Positions 37,765 to 47,404 of a DNA stretch of 64,000 nucleotides are shown piece after piece; the first letter of the stretch is position 1, and every line of letters starts with the position of its first letter. The notes below the pieces were generated by a model, which did no database searches, was not told the origin of the DNA, and was given only the letters and a program-made list of their open reading frames with translations. Source of the DNA: Acinetobacter amyesii (GTDB lineage: Bacteria > Pseudomonadota > Gammaproteobacteria > Pseudomonadales > Moraxellaceae). The stretch spans positions 178,667 to 242,666 of the forward strand of contig NZ_MVKX01000006.1 in assembly GCF_002018365.1 (NCBI RefSeq). The letters run 5' to 3'. Both the position numbers and the translations under genes were made by a program.

Positions 37765-37835
37765 ATATTTGCTTTCCGCTGTCATATGTTTTTGTTTAGA
37801 ATCATCCATAACAGAGCGAATAAACAGGCATAGGC

Positions 37836-39188
37836 ATGCAAACGAATATCACTGAACCATCTTCCAGCACAACCTTACAGTATGTGCATTGGTTCCGTCA
37901 TTCTGCACCCTATATTAATGCGCATCGCAACAAAACCTTTGTCATCATGTTTGATGGTGAAGCGCTGCAACATGAAAATTTTCAACATATTATTCACGAT
38001 ATTGCCTTATTACATTCGCTTGGTATTCGTCTAATTTTAGTACATGGTGCCCGTCCGCAAATCAATCATAATTTACAAATCAGCGGCATCAAGACACCAT
38101 TTCATCTTCATCGTCGCATCACCACTCGCGAATCTTTACCTGCGGTGATGAATGCCGTCGGCTCCATTCGTCTGCAAATTGAAGCGCTCCTGTCTATGGG
38201 TTTAGCCAACTCACCGATGTACGGCGCGCGCATTGATGTGGTCTCAGGCAATTTAGTCACGGCAAAACCGTATGGCATTCGTGACGGTATCGATTTTCAA
38301 CTGTCTGGTGAAGTTCGTTCCGTCGATATTGATGCGATTCAACGTCATTTAGAGAGCCAAAACATTGTGGTGCTTGGGCCGACAGGTTATTCCACTACAG
38401 GTGAAGTATTTAATTTATTGGCTGAAGAAGTTGCGACCAAAACCGCCATCAGTTTAAAAGCGGATAAGTTAATTTTCTTGGGCAAACAACATGGTTTGCA
38501 CAATGAACATGGGCAACTACAACGCGAAATTACGCCTCATCAACTTGATCAGCATATTTTGCAATATCAAGATTCGAACCCCGATATTGCCCTGCATTTA
38601 AGCGTTGCCAAAGATGCCTCCCTACAAGGCGTACACCGTGTTCATCTTATTTCCTATGCCTATGATGGCGCATTGATCGAAGAATTGTTCACGCGTGACG
38701 GTTCTGGCACCATGATCACTGATGCGCATTATGAAGAAGTGCGTACTGCCGATATTCAAGATGTGGGTGGCTTAATCAATCTCTTACGCCCTCTCGAACA
38801 AGAAGGCATCTTGGTTTATCGCTCACGCGAACGTCTGGAAAATGAAATTGGACAATTTGCAGTGATTGAACGTGACGGTACGATTTTGGCCTGCGCTGCG
38901 TTATATCCGATTCCTGTCACAGGGGAAGAGAAACGTTCTGCTGAAATCGCATGTGTGGCTGTGCATCCGGGGTATCGAAAATCGAATCGTGGCAGCCAAA
39001 TTTTGCATTATTTAGAAGAAAAAGCGCGAGATTTAGGTATTGAACAATTGTTTATTTTGACCACACGAACAGCGCATTGGTTCCTTGAACAAGGTTTTGA
39101 ACAAGTCAGTGTCGATGACTTACCGAATGCCCGTCAGGCCTTATACAACTACCAAAGAAACTCATTGGTTTGTAAAAAGTCACTTTAA
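37836..39188 (+). CDS. argA: N-acetylglutamate synthase
   Basis: Acetylates glutamate at the start of arginine synthesis. 450 residues in two domains: an amino-acid kinase fold (about 20-290; LVHGARPQINHNL, VLGPTGYSTTGEVFNLLAEEVA) and a C-terminal GNAT acetyltransferase (about 300-440; CVAVHPGYRKSNRGSQILHYLEEKA). This is the classic ArgA fusion. The terminator stem begins inside the last codons. Confidence 0.96.
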   Translation: MQTNITEPSSSTTLQYVHWFRHSAPYINAHRNKTFVIMFDGEALQHENFQHIIHDIALLHSLGIRLILVHGARPQINHNLQISGIKTPFHLHRRITTRESLPAVMNAVGSIRLQIEALLSMGLANSPMYGARIDVVSGNLVTAKPYGIRDGIDFQLSGEVRSVDIDAIQRHLESQNIVVLGPTGYSTTGEVFNLLAEEVATKTAISLKADKLIFLGKQHGLHNEHGQLQREITPHQLDQHILQYQDSNPDIALHLSVAKDASLQGVHRVHLISYAYDGALIEELFTRDGSGTMITDAHYEEVRTADIQDVGGLINLLRPLEQEGILVYRSRERLENEIGQFAVIERDGTILACAALYPIPVTGEEKRSAEIACVAVHPGYRKSNRGSQILHYLEEKARDLGIEQLFILTTRTAHWFLEQGFEQVSVDDLPNARQALYNYQRNSLVCKKSL

Positions 39189-39201
39189 AGTGGCTTTTTT
39201 T
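39174..39201 (+). terminator. terminator overlapping the argA stop
   Basis: AAAAGTCACT-TTAA-AGTGGCTTTTTTT (one G-T pair) starts before the stop codon. Confidence 0.75.
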
Positions 39202-39526
39202 ATGCGCTGAATAGCATTATTTTGCATAAGGTTATGCCGAATCCCTTGGCTACCCCCTCAAATCACTTTGCAAGCCACAGAATAACCATATCTACCATTT
39301 AAATAACCACAATAAATGAAATAATTTCAATAACTTAAAATAATACCTCGACACATTATATGTTTTTCTAAAATCATAATTTTTCATAAGTTTTGCTGAT
39401 TTTTATTTATCTTTTTTCCTGATTTTAAATTTAAGTTTTCTTATTTTTTTCGAAAAAGAAAACTCTTTAGCTTATGTGTTCATAAATCAACAGTTCTGCA
39501 AATTTAGACCTTTATAGGAGCAACAC
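39202..39526. promoter_or_regulatory. AT-rich leader of the sulfonate operon
   Basis: About 325 bases, very rich in A and T (for example around 39330-39480), upstream of the first binding-protein gene. It presumably contains the operon promoter and binding sites of a sulfur regulator such as CysB/Cbl, as known for ssu genes elsewhere. I cannot point to a definite box. Confidence 0.45.
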
Positions 39527-40489
39527 ATGCGTACTCACAAAGCAAAACTTTGGACAAAAACACTTGTACTGTCTACAGCGGTTGTGGGTGCCATGATGAT
39601 GTCGGGCTGTGGCAAAAAAGAGGCTGAAGAAAATGTCACCTTAAATATCGGCTTCCAAAAATATGGCTTATTGCCAATTTTAAAAGAACGCGGAACTTTA
39701 GAAACAGCCTTAAAAAGCCAAGGTGTAAATATCAAATGGGTGGAATTTCCTGCGGGTCCACAGCTGCTTGAAGGGCTCAATGTGGGCAGCGTGTCATTTG
39801 GTGAAGTCGGTGAAGCACCGCCTATCTTTGCTCAAGCCGCTCAAACCGATTTGGTTTACATTGCCAACCAACCTGCTGTTCCAAAAGCTGAAGCGTTAAT
39901 TGTGCAAAAAGATTCGGCTATTCACAGTATTCAGGACTTAAAAGGTAAACGTGTGGCCTTAAACAAAGGCTCAAACGTGCATTACCTCTTGCTCAAGCTG
40001 TTGGAAGCCAATCAGCTTAAATTTAGCGACATCAATGTCGTGTATTTACCGCCTGCCGATGCACGTGCTGCTTTTGAAAAAGGTGCAGTTGATGTATGGG
40101 TAATTTGGGACCCGTTCCTTTCTGCTGCTGAGCATCAACTTAATGCTCGCACCATTGCCAATGGTGAAAACTTGGTGAAGAACTACCAGTTCTATTTGGC
40201 CGATCGTAAATTTGCTCAGGAAAATCCAAAAGTCCTGCAAGCTGTGGTGAATGAGTTGAATTTGACCACGCAATGGGTCTCAAAAAATCAAGATGAAGCG
40301 GCCAAGTTACTCGAAGGCAAAACCGGCTTAGGTCTAGATGTGCTTAAAACATCAATTTCTCGCTTAGGCAATCAAGTGACGCCGATTACTGCACAAGTGG
40401 CGCAAGAGCAGCAGCAAGTCGCTGATGCGTTTTATAACGAAAAATTAATTCCCAATAAATTAAATATTGAGTCGGCCATTATCAAATAA
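39527..40489 (+). CDS. ssuA: aliphatic sulfonate ABC transporter, substrate-binding lipoprotein 1
   Basis: 320 residues with a lipobox MMSGC (Cys28). The SsuA fold is shown by NIGFQKYGLLPILKERG, EFPAGPQLLEGLNVGSVSFGEVGEAPPIFAQAA and YLPPADARAAFEKGAVDVWVIWDPFLSAAE. It binds sulfonates outside the inner membrane for the SsuBC pump. GGAG lies seven nt before the ATG. First gene of a five-gene operon. Confidence 0.93.
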   Translation: MRTHKAKLWTKTLVLSTAVVGAMMMSGCGKKEAEENVTLNIGFQKYGLLPILKERGTLETALKSQGVNIKWVEFPAGPQLLEGLNVGSVSFGEVGEAPPIFAQAAQTDLVYIANQPAVPKAEALIVQKDSAIHSIQDLKGKRVALNKGSNVHYLLLKLLEANQLKFSDINVVYLPPADARAAFEKGAVDVWVIWDPFLSAAEHQLNARTIANGENLVKNYQFYLADRKFAQENPKVLQAVVNELNLTTQWVSKNQDEAAKLLEGKTGLGLDVLKTSISRLGNQVTPITAQVAQEQQQVADAFYNEKLIPNKLNIESAIIK

Positions 40490-40515
40490 GCCGACCACAG
40501 CATAAGGGCGATGCC

Positions 40516-41505
40516 ATGCGTATTCTAAGAACATTTTCCATACTGACTTTAGCCACTTTGGGCCTTGGACTCAGTGCTTGCCAAAAACAAGAAACAGCAC
40601 AGCAGGATCATGAAAAACCAACTGAAACAGCCGTAAAAACCTTGGTTATCGGTTTCCAAAAATCAGCCTTAAATTTGTTGGTTGCCCGTGAACAAACGCT
40701 CTTTGAACAACAATTTCCCGGCGCTCACATTGAGTGGAAGGAGTTCCCTGCTGGCCCACAAATGTTAGAAGCTCTTGCGGTTGGTGCAGTGGATTATGGC
40801 TATGTCGGCAACACACCGCCTATTTTTGCCCAAGCTGCCAATAAAGACCTAAATTATATTGGCTATGAAGTGGTGCCTGATCAGTCGCTTGCTGTCGTGA
40901 TTCCTGCGGATAGCTCAATCAAGACCATTCAAGAATTACGTGGCAAACGCGTTGCTGTACAAAAAGGCTCGAGTGCGCATGAATTATTAGCCAAAACTTT
41001 AGAAAAAGCCGGTTTGACTTGGAGCGATATCCAACCAATTTGGATTCCACCAGCAGATGCTCGGGCCGCATTTGATAAAAAATCAATTGATGCATGGGCC
41101 ATTTGGGACCCGTTTTTATCTGCAGCGGAGTTGGATGCTCAAGCTAAAGTGCTAATTCAATCTGGTGATTTTCCAAAGACCTATTCATTTTATGTGGCAA
41201 ATCCAAAGGTCGTTCAAGCACACCCTGATGCCCCAGCTAAATTTTTAAAGGCCCTAGATGCTTCCGATCAGTGGATCGTGAAAAACCAAAATGTGGCTTT
41301 AGAGATTTATCAAAACAGCACTGGGCTGCAAAAGAACATTGCTGCGCAAGCCTTTTCTCGCCGATCTAAACCATCTCCTGTGCGCCCGCTGACACCTGAG
41401 GTCATTCAAGCACAGCAAAATATTGCGGACTTATTTAAACAAGTCCAACTGATTCCAAACAACATTCAAGTCCAAAAGCAAGTTTGGACACTTTCATCAC
41501 ATTGA
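40516..41505 (+). CDS. aliphatic sulfonate ABC transporter, substrate-binding lipoprotein 2
   Basis: 329 residues, paralogue of the preceding gene, with lipobox LSAC (Cys22). Shared blocks include EFPAGPQMLEALAVGAVDYGYVGNTPPIFAQAA and IPPADARAAFDKKSIDAWAIWDPFLSAAE. The ligand-pocket region differs (YVGNTPP against EVGEAPP), suggesting another sulfonate preference. Located 26 nt after ssuA, so co-transcribed. Confidence 0.92.
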   Translation: MRILRTFSILTLATLGLGLSACQKQETAQQDHEKPTETAVKTLVIGFQKSALNLLVAREQTLFEQQFPGAHIEWKEFPAGPQMLEALAVGAVDYGYVGNTPPIFAQAANKDLNYIGYEVVPDQSLAVVIPADSSIKTIQELRGKRVAVQKGSSAHELLAKTLEKAGLTWSDIQPIWIPPADARAAFDKKSIDAWAIWDPFLSAAELDAQAKVLIQSGDFPKTYSFYVANPKVVQAHPDAPAKFLKALDASDQWIVKNQNVALEIYQNSTGLQKNIAAQAFSRRSKPSPVRPLTPEVIQAQQNIADLFKQVQLIPNNIQVQKQVWTLSSH

Positions 41506-41538
41506 TACCCGAGCCTTCAAAAATACAAGGAACTGAAC

Positions 41539-42714
41539 ATGAAAATTTTCTGGTTTATCCCTACCCACGGTGACAGTCGCTACTTAGGAACAAGTAAAGG
41601 TGCCCGCCAAGTCGATCATGCCTACATGAAGCAAATTGCGGTAGCGGTGGATAATCTTGGCTATGAAGGCGTTCTGATTCCGACAGGTCGTTCATGTGAA
41701 GATCCATGGCTTACAGCTGCAAGCTTGATTGATGCCACGAAAAATTTAAAATTTCTAGTGGCGCTACGTCCGGGGGTGACAACGCCTGCACTAACTGCAC
41801 GTATGGCTGCAACCTTTGACCGTTTATCTGGCGGCCGTATCTTACTGAACTTAGTCACAGGCGGTGATGAGCAAGAACTCAAGGGTGATGGTGTCTATGA
41901 AGATCATGCGACACGTTACCAAACTGCTGCTGAATACACCACGATATGGCGTGAAATTTTAACCCGCTCACATACCGGTGAAAGCTATACCTTCCATGGC
42001 AAACGTCTGAGTGTGGACGACGCCAAACTACTCTATCCACCGGTACAAAAACCGTATCCACCACTATGGTTTGGCGGTTCGTCAGAAGCTGCTGTTGAAC
42101 TCGCGACAGATCAAGTTGACACCTATTTGACTTGGGGTGAGCCACCTGCTGCGGTAAAAGAAAAAATTGCAGTAGTGCGTGAAAAAGCCAAAGCCAAAGG
42201 ACGTGAACTGAATTATGGCATTCGTTTACATGTCATTGTGCGCGAAACCAATGAAGAGGCATGGAAAGCAGCAGAAGAGCTGATCCAATATGTCGACGAT
42301 GCCACCATTGCAGCCGCGCAAGCCAAGTTCAAAACCATGGACTCTGTAGGGCAACGCCGTATGGCTGAACTGCACAATGGCGACCGTAGCAAATTAGAAG
42401 TATCGCCAAACTTATGGGCAGGTGTTGGATTGGTTCGTGGTGGTGCAGGTACGGCACTCGTTGGTGATCCTGAAACCGTCGCCGCACGTATCCAAGAATA
42501 TGCCGATCTCGGGATTAGCACCTTTATTTTCTCTGGTTACCCACACCTTGAAGAGTCTATTCGTTTTGCAGAATTGGTGTTCCCACTACTGCCATTGGAA
42601 ACACGTCAAAAATTGGTTCAACCTAACTTAACCGGCCCATTTGGTGAGATTGTCGCGAACAACTACACCCCAGATGAAAATAAAAAAGCTGAAAAGATTC
42701 AGGAGCCGGCCTAA
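41539..42714 (+). CDS. ssuD: FMNH2-dependent alkanesulfonate monooxygenase
   Basis: Releases sulfite from alkanesulfonates using FMNH2 and oxygen. 391 residues, luciferase-like TIM barrel, beginning [17 protein letters not shown], with [39 protein letters not shown] precedes the ATG. The stop TAA overlaps the ssuC ATG (TAATG). No ssuE is in the operon, so FMNH2 must come from an unlinked reductase, possibly the FMN-reductase-like protein at 53.8 kb. Confidence 0.96.
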   Translation: MKIFWFIPTHGDSRYLGTSKGARQVDHAYMKQIAVAVDNLGYEGVLIPTGRSCEDPWLTAASLIDATKNLKFLVALRPGVTTPALTARMAATFDRLSGGRILLNLVTGGDEQELKGDGVYEDHATRYQTAAEYTTIWREILTRSHTGESYTFHGKRLSVDDAKLLYPPVQKPYPPLWFGGSSEAAVELATDQVDTYLTWGEPPAAVKEKIAVVREKAKAKGRELNYGIRLHVIVRETNEEAWKAAEELIQYVDDATIAAAQAKFKTMDSVGQRRMAELHNGDRSKLEVSPNLWAGVGLVRGGAGTALVGDPETVAARIQEYADLGISTFIFSGYPHLEESIRFAELVFPLLPLETRQKLVQPNLTGPFGEIVANNYTPDENKKAEKIQEPA

Positions 42715-43529
42715 TGTCCAAAACTGTTTCTGTTGAAACCTTCAAAGCACCGAAGGTTTCACGTGGAACACAACTCGGGCAGCGTTTGCTGCCTTGGTTG
42801 TTTCCTATTGCATTAATTATTGTGTGGCAAATTGCCTCTGTTACAGGGCTGTTAGAAAGTCGTATTTTGCCTGCGCCAAGTGCGGTGGTGGTGGCCTTTT
42901 GGAACTTACTGATCAGTGGTGAACTGTGGAAGCATGTTCAAATCAGTGCGGGTCGTGCTTTGGTTGGACTTCTAGTCGGTGGTGGTTTAGGTCTTTTTTT
43001 AGGGCTGCTAAATGGTTCATCCAAAACAGCATCGACGTTACTTGATACCACGCTGCAAATGATCCGCAACATTCCTGCTCTTGCCCTGATTCCCTTGGTG
43101 ATTTTATGGTTTGGGATCGATGAATCGGCCAAGTTGTTTTTAGTCGCTATTGGCGTATTCTTTCCCATTTATATCAATACCTATCATGGTATTCGTTCTG
43201 TAGACCCTCAACTGATTGAAATGGGCAAAAGCTATGGTTTGAGTGGCTGGCAACTGTATAAAGAAATTATTCTGCCGGGAGCGATGCCGTCTATTTTGGT
43301 TGGTCTGCGTTTTTCACTCGGTCTCGTTTGGGTTCTGTTGATAGTGGCAGAAACCATTTCTGCACAAGCCGGCATCGGTTATATGACCATGAACGCACGT
43401 GAATTTCTGCAAACCGACATCGTCTTGGTCGGGATTTTATTGTATGCCCTACTCGGTAAATTGGCCGATGTACTGGCTGTTGCCTTAGAAAAATATTTAC
43501 TCCGTTGGCACTCGGGTTACCAAAAATAA
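42714..43529 (+). CDS. ssuC: aliphatic sulfonate ABC transporter permease
   Basis: 271 residues with about six membrane segments and the EAA-type loop [37 protein letters not shown]. One base overlap with ssuD. Confidence 0.94.
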   Translation: MSKTVSVETFKAPKVSRGTQLGQRLLPWLFPIALIIVWQIASVTGLLESRILPAPSAVVVAFWNLLISGELWKHVQISAGRALVGLLVGGGLGLFLGLLNGSSKTASTLLDTTLQMIRNIPALALIPLVILWFGIDESAKLFLVAIGVFFPIYINTYHGIRSVDPQLIEMGKSYGLSGWQLYKEIILPGAMPSILVGLRFSLGLVWVLLIVAETISAQAGIGYMTMNAREFLQTDIVLVGILLYALLGKLADVLAVALEKYLLRWHSGYQK

Positions 43530-43539
43530 GGAGCATGTG

Positions 43540-44346
43540 ATGACCGATTTAAGCATAAGCCGTCATGCAGACGACTCAACCCAACCTCAGCGTTCCTCTG
43601 TCGAGGATATCAACCCTCATGCGGTGTTGGGCGCAGAGATCCTAATTGAACAACTACACAAATTTTATGGCGATGTTAAAGTCCTTGAGGACCTTGACCT
43701 GCATATTCAACCCGGTGAATTCTTGGCGATTGTTGGTCGTAGTGGCTGTGGTAAAAGTACCCTGCTTCGCCTCATCGCCGACTTAGAAAAACCGAGTTAT
43801 GGCGAAATTAAATTTAAGTCTGCACGTCATATTCGTGAAGGTATCACCAGCGATGATATTCGTGTGATGTTCCAAGACCCTCGCCTCCTGCCTTGGCGTA
43901 GCATTGAGAAAAATGTACAACTCGGTTTAAGCAAAGACCAACATGCCAATGCCACTGCACTCCTCGAAAAAGTCGGTTTAAAAGACAAAGCGGGGCTTTG
44001 GCCAACACAGCTGTCAGGGGGGCAACGTCAACGTACTGCTCTGGCACGTGCCTTGTCACATAAACCACGCATTTTGCTGCTAGATGAGCCACTGGGTGCG
44101 CTCGATGCCTTAACACGTTTAGATATGCAGAATTTGATTGAAAAACTCTGGACTGAACAAGGTTTTACCGCAATTTTGGTCACGCATGATGTAAGTGAAG
44201 CCGTGCAGTTGGCAGACCGAATTATCTTGCTCGATAAAGGCCATATTGCCAAAGAATTTCGTGTCGATTTGGCCCGTCCACGAAAAAAAGGCATTGAATT
44301 TACTGAACTTGAACAACAAGTCTTACAAGCAGTCTTGGCCACTTAA
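43540..44346 (+). CDS. ssuB: aliphatic sulfonate ABC transporter ATP-binding protein
   Basis: 268 residues. Walker [12 protein letters not shown]-loop [10 protein letters not shown], signature [15 protein letters not shown], Walker [13 protein letters not shown], switch His in [15 protein letters not shown] is six nt before the ATG at 43540; a GTG three bases earlier is too close to it. Last gene of the ssu operon. Confidence 0.94.
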   Translation: MTDLSISRHADDSTQPQRSSVEDINPHAVLGAEILIEQLHKFYGDVKVLEDLDLHIQPGEFLAIVGRSGCGKSTLLRLIADLEKPSYGEIKFKSARHIREGITSDDIRVMFQDPRLLPWRSIEKNVQLGLSKDQHANATALLEKVGLKDKAGLWPTQLSGGQRQRTALARALSHKPRILLLDEPLGALDALTRLDMQNLIEKLWTEQGFTAILVTHDVSEAVQLADRIILLDKGHIAKEFRVDLARPRKKGIEFTELEQQVLQAVLAT

Positions 44347-44693
44347 GCTGTACTTGTGCAGGAAATCATCACTTAAACCGTGTGACTTCCTGTCCTATTC
44401 AAGAGCAATATCGCAACATAACCACGTTTGGCATTGAGGGGAGATTTATCGCCTGTTGACAAATACATCACAAAAATTACGACAAATCATATAAATCCAT
44501 GACTAAAAATAATGATTTATTTAAATTTCACCCTAAAATGATTATTTGAAATATTATGGCATTCGTCGTATTTATTTGACCGTTGAACAGAATAAACTGC
44601 CAAAATTCATAAAATTAAAAACGATGATTGTGCACAAATCTGTTGATTTGCCGTACAATTCAATATTCCCTTTTCATTTTCTTAAAAGAGCTA

Positions 44694-45314
44694 ATGGAAC
44701 AAAAAAAGAGTACCCAGAAACGCCACCAGTTGCTTAATGCAGCACTGGATGTCTTTTCCCTGTATGGCTTCAATGGCGCCAGCTTGGATGAGATCGCACA
44801 GATTGCAGAAATGCATAAATCGAATATTTTCTATTACTATGAAAATAAAGAAGCGCTTTATGTTGAAGTTCTGACAACGGTTCTACAAAAGTGGCTTGCT
44901 CCGCTACAAATGTTGGAAGCAGACCTTGAGCCTGAAGAAGCGATCACCAATTATCTATTGCAGAAAATTGAAGTATCTCGTACGCAACCGAAAGCCTCAC
45001 GTTTGTTCGCACTTGAAGTCATTCAGGGCGCACCACACATTCTTGAAATTTTAAAAGGCCCACTAAAAAAATTAGTGAAACGCAAAGCCAAAGTCATTAG
45101 CAACTGGCAAGAGCAAGGCAAAATTTCTAAAGATATTGATCCAGAACTTTTAATTCTGAACATTTGGGCAATTACGCAAAACTATGCTGACTTTGCAACC
45201 CAAATGGAAATGGTCACTGGAAAAACCTTACGTAATCGCAGTATGCAACAACGGATTATTCAACATACCGTGCATATGATGCTTTACGGTGTAATTCCAC
45301 GCCCAGAAAAGTAA
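44694..45314 (+). CDS. TetR-family regulator, RutR-like
   Basis: 206 residues. The N-terminal DNA-binding domain reads RHQLLNAALDVFSLYGFNGASLDEIAQIAEMHKSNIFYYYENKEALYVEVL, the YcdC/RutR subgroup pattern, and a long helical C-terminal domain follows. RutR senses pyrimidines and controls pyrimidine/purine use. Here it lies beside a purine-type nucleosidase and a Rieske oxygenase in opposite orientation, so control of those genes is possible but unproven. The start at 44694 is preferred to 44628 because similarity begins at MEQKKSTQKRH. Confidence 0.82.
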   Translation: MEQKKSTQKRHQLLNAALDVFSLYGFNGASLDEIAQIAEMHKSNIFYYYENKEALYVEVLTTVLQKWLAPLQMLEADLEPEEAITNYLLQKIEVSRTQPKASRLFALEVIQGAPHILEILKGPLKKLVKRKAKVISNWQEQGKISKDIDPELLILNIWAITQNYADFATQMEMVTGKTLRNRSMQQRIIQHTVHMMLYGVIPRPEK

Positions 45315-45339
45315 ATTGAATTGGGTCGAATTGGCATAC

Positions 45340-45361
45340 GACCATAGCATTCTATGGTCGC
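45340..45361. terminator. hairpin between convergent genes
   Basis: CGACCATAG-CATT-CTATGGTCG, a perfect 9-bp stem between the TetR gene and the nucleosidase gene, without a good T-run. Probably a weak terminator. Confidence 0.5.
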
Positions 45362-45383
45362 CGACCGAAATTAGCTAAATGCC

Positions 45384-45950
45384 TTATTTTACTGTTTGAT
45401 ATAATTCCAATAATTTCTTTGCGCCGAATAATAAATTTTCTTCCCAATCCAGATGTGCTGTGTCATTCGCACCATCGGTAATATATTTTACCGATACAAA
45501 GCGAACACCCAGTTTTTTACATACTTTAGCGATTGCGTAGCCTTCCATATCGACAAGATTACACGGTACTTTCGGCAGCCCAGTTTCAAAGCTGTCGCCT
45601 GTACCACAAATTCCTTTAGGCAAATGACTAAACATGCTCTCTGGCTGAATTTCAGCAGGATGATCGGTATCCATCGGGGTCACCCCCACATCAAAACCCA
45701 AAGGCGATACATCCATATCCCGTTGTACAAATTGAGCCACTTCAACCAACGCATGTGCATCAAAATGTGAACTTCCCGCTGTGCCCAAATTCAGTAAGGT
45801 ATGACATCCGGTTTTTTGAATCACATCAAAGGCTTTAAATGCGGCATTGACTTTACCAATACCACTGTAATGCACTTCAATACCTGCAGCTTCAAATAAG
45901 CCTTTAGATTCACTCGGCAATGCCATAATTAAAGCGATTTGCTGACGCAT
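45384..45950 (-). CDS. purine nucleosidase (MTA/SAH nucleosidase superfamily)
   Basis: 188 residues, shorter than typical Pfs (about 230). The phosphorylase-family blocks are visible: IALIMALPSESKGLFEAAGIEVHYSGIGKVNAAF, LLNLGTAGSSHF, and CNLVDMEGYAIAKVCKKLGVRFVSVKYITDGAND with the catalytic Glu (DMEGYA) and Asp (DGAND). Adenosine-type N-glycosidic hydrolysis is likely; the precise substrate is open. GGAG precedes the ATG. Confidence 0.8.
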   Translation of the reverse strand: MRQQIALIMALPSESKGLFEAAGIEVHYSGIGKVNAAFKAFDVIQKTGCHTLLNLGTAGSSHFDAHALVEVAQFVQRDMDVSPLGFDVGVTPMDTDHPAEIQPESMFSHLPKGICGTGDSFETGLPKVPCNLVDMEGYAIAKVCKKLGVRFVSVKYITDGANDTAHLDWEENLLFGAKKLLELYQTVK

Positions 45951-46068
45951 AGCGGTCTCCTCAAATTGATGCCTTCATATAGCATACATTTGCACTTGCG
46001 CAGAAAAAATCATCTTCAAAAATCACATTGCTCAGAAAAATAAATTGCTCAAACATATTCCACTACTA

Positions 46069-47145
46069 TCAAATTTGAAATTGCATCGGACGTTTGCCAA
46101 TAAAAGACGGTGCCAATTGTTGGTCATGACGTAAGGCATCTAAAATCTTTTCTAAGGCAATATGTGCCATATCCCCTCGTACACTATGTGAATGGGTCAT
46201 TGGCATATGCTCGATGCCAGCTCTTCGCGCTGACAAAATTTTAATGTCTTGTTTGTTGACCACCCAAGTATAGGCATTCACAGCCGGCATCAATGCCTTA
46301 GACAGCAATTTTGGAATGGGAAATTTATAACTGACACAGGTATAAACCCGTGACTCATACGGCCCCACAGGGCTAATCAGACTATTAAACACCATGCCCG
46401 ATGGCTCTCCCCAATGGTATTCCACCAAGGTAATATTCGGCGCGATAAAACTGTCGCGGTGGACTTGTTCAGCACCATGCGGGTTGGTCAGCCATGGCAT
46501 CATGCCGACATCTGCATCATGGTCATGGTAGTCAACGACTACTTTGCGCGGCCCCACATCTATGGTGGCATTCACGGCTTTTCCCGACTCTGAACGAAAC
46601 CAGCCTTCATGTACAAATATGGTATGGGTCACATCCATAATATTCTGTGCAACAGCGCCCATCTCGCCATCATAACTGCCGACCATGTAATAGCTGACCC
46701 AGCCGGCTTGATCATAAAACGGTAATTTAAATATTTCCGGGCGTTCCTGTTTGGGCTTTTCACCGAGATAAATCCATACCACCCCATCTTGCTCACACAC
46801 ATCAAAACTACGCTGTTTAAATGGATGCGGTTTTTCTGGAAAAAATTGTCCATTGACACTAGGAATATGCGCCACATGGCCATCGCCCTGATACGACCAA
46901 CCATGATATGGACATGTCACGCAGCCATCAGTCATTTTGCCCTGAGACAAAGGCACGCCACGATGCACACATTGATCGAGCAATGCTGCGGCAGTTCCAT
47001 CTTTTTGTCGGAACAGGACAATTTTTTTACCATACAGGGTGGCTGAAAAAGGCTGATCTTTTTTGAGTTCTTTAGAGGTACAAGCGACGTACCATTCTTC
47101 TAACAATCCTTTGGCATCATCCCAAAAACGGGTTTGATTACACAT
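46069..47145 (-). CDS. Rieske non-haem iron oxygenase, alpha subunit
   Basis: 358 residues. The Rieske cluster ligands are Cys59, His61, Cys78 and His81 (CVHRGVPLSQG ... CPYHGW). The mononuclear iron site is D-x2-H-x4-H (Asp171, His174, His179, in IMDVTHTIFVH). Such proteins hydroxylate or demethylate aromatic or heterocyclic compounds and need a reductase; none is nearby. The substrate is unknown. Its start follows GGATCGAATT. Confidence 0.87.
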   Translation of the reverse strand: MCNQTRFWDDAKGLLEEWYVACTSKELKKDQPFSATLYGKKIVLFRQKDGTAAALLDQCVHRGVPLSQGKMTDGCVTCPYHGWSYQGDGHVAHIPSVNGQFFPEKPHPFKQRSFDVCEQDGVVWIYLGEKPKQERPEIFKLPFYDQAGWVSYYMVGSYDGEMGAVAQNIMDVTHTIFVHEGWFRSESGKAVNATIDVGPRKVVVDYHDHDADVGMMPWLTNPHGAEQVHRDSFIAPNITLVEYHWGEPSGMVFNSLISPVGPYESRVYTCVSYKFPIPKLLSKALMPAVNAYTWVVNKQDIKILSARRAGIEHMPMTHSHSVRGDMAHIALEKILDALRHDQQLAPSFIGKRPMQFQI

Positions 47146-47404
47146 AATTCGATCCTTATTTTTATCTTTTTTGTTTTAATCCATAAGCCTTGCTCTAGCA
47201 CCTACACTACAAGCAAGTTTATATCTCGAAGCCAGTTGATCTCTCGAAAATACGCGCAAATTTTATACATGAATGTTTTGCTTGGATAGCAAAATAACGT
47301 AACTGCATCACACGCTTGCACAAGCTCTATATTTGTTTGCTGAAATCCGTCAAAGCCAACACGCTATAGTTTTCTTCAACGGATTTACATTCACCCGACA
47401 TAAT

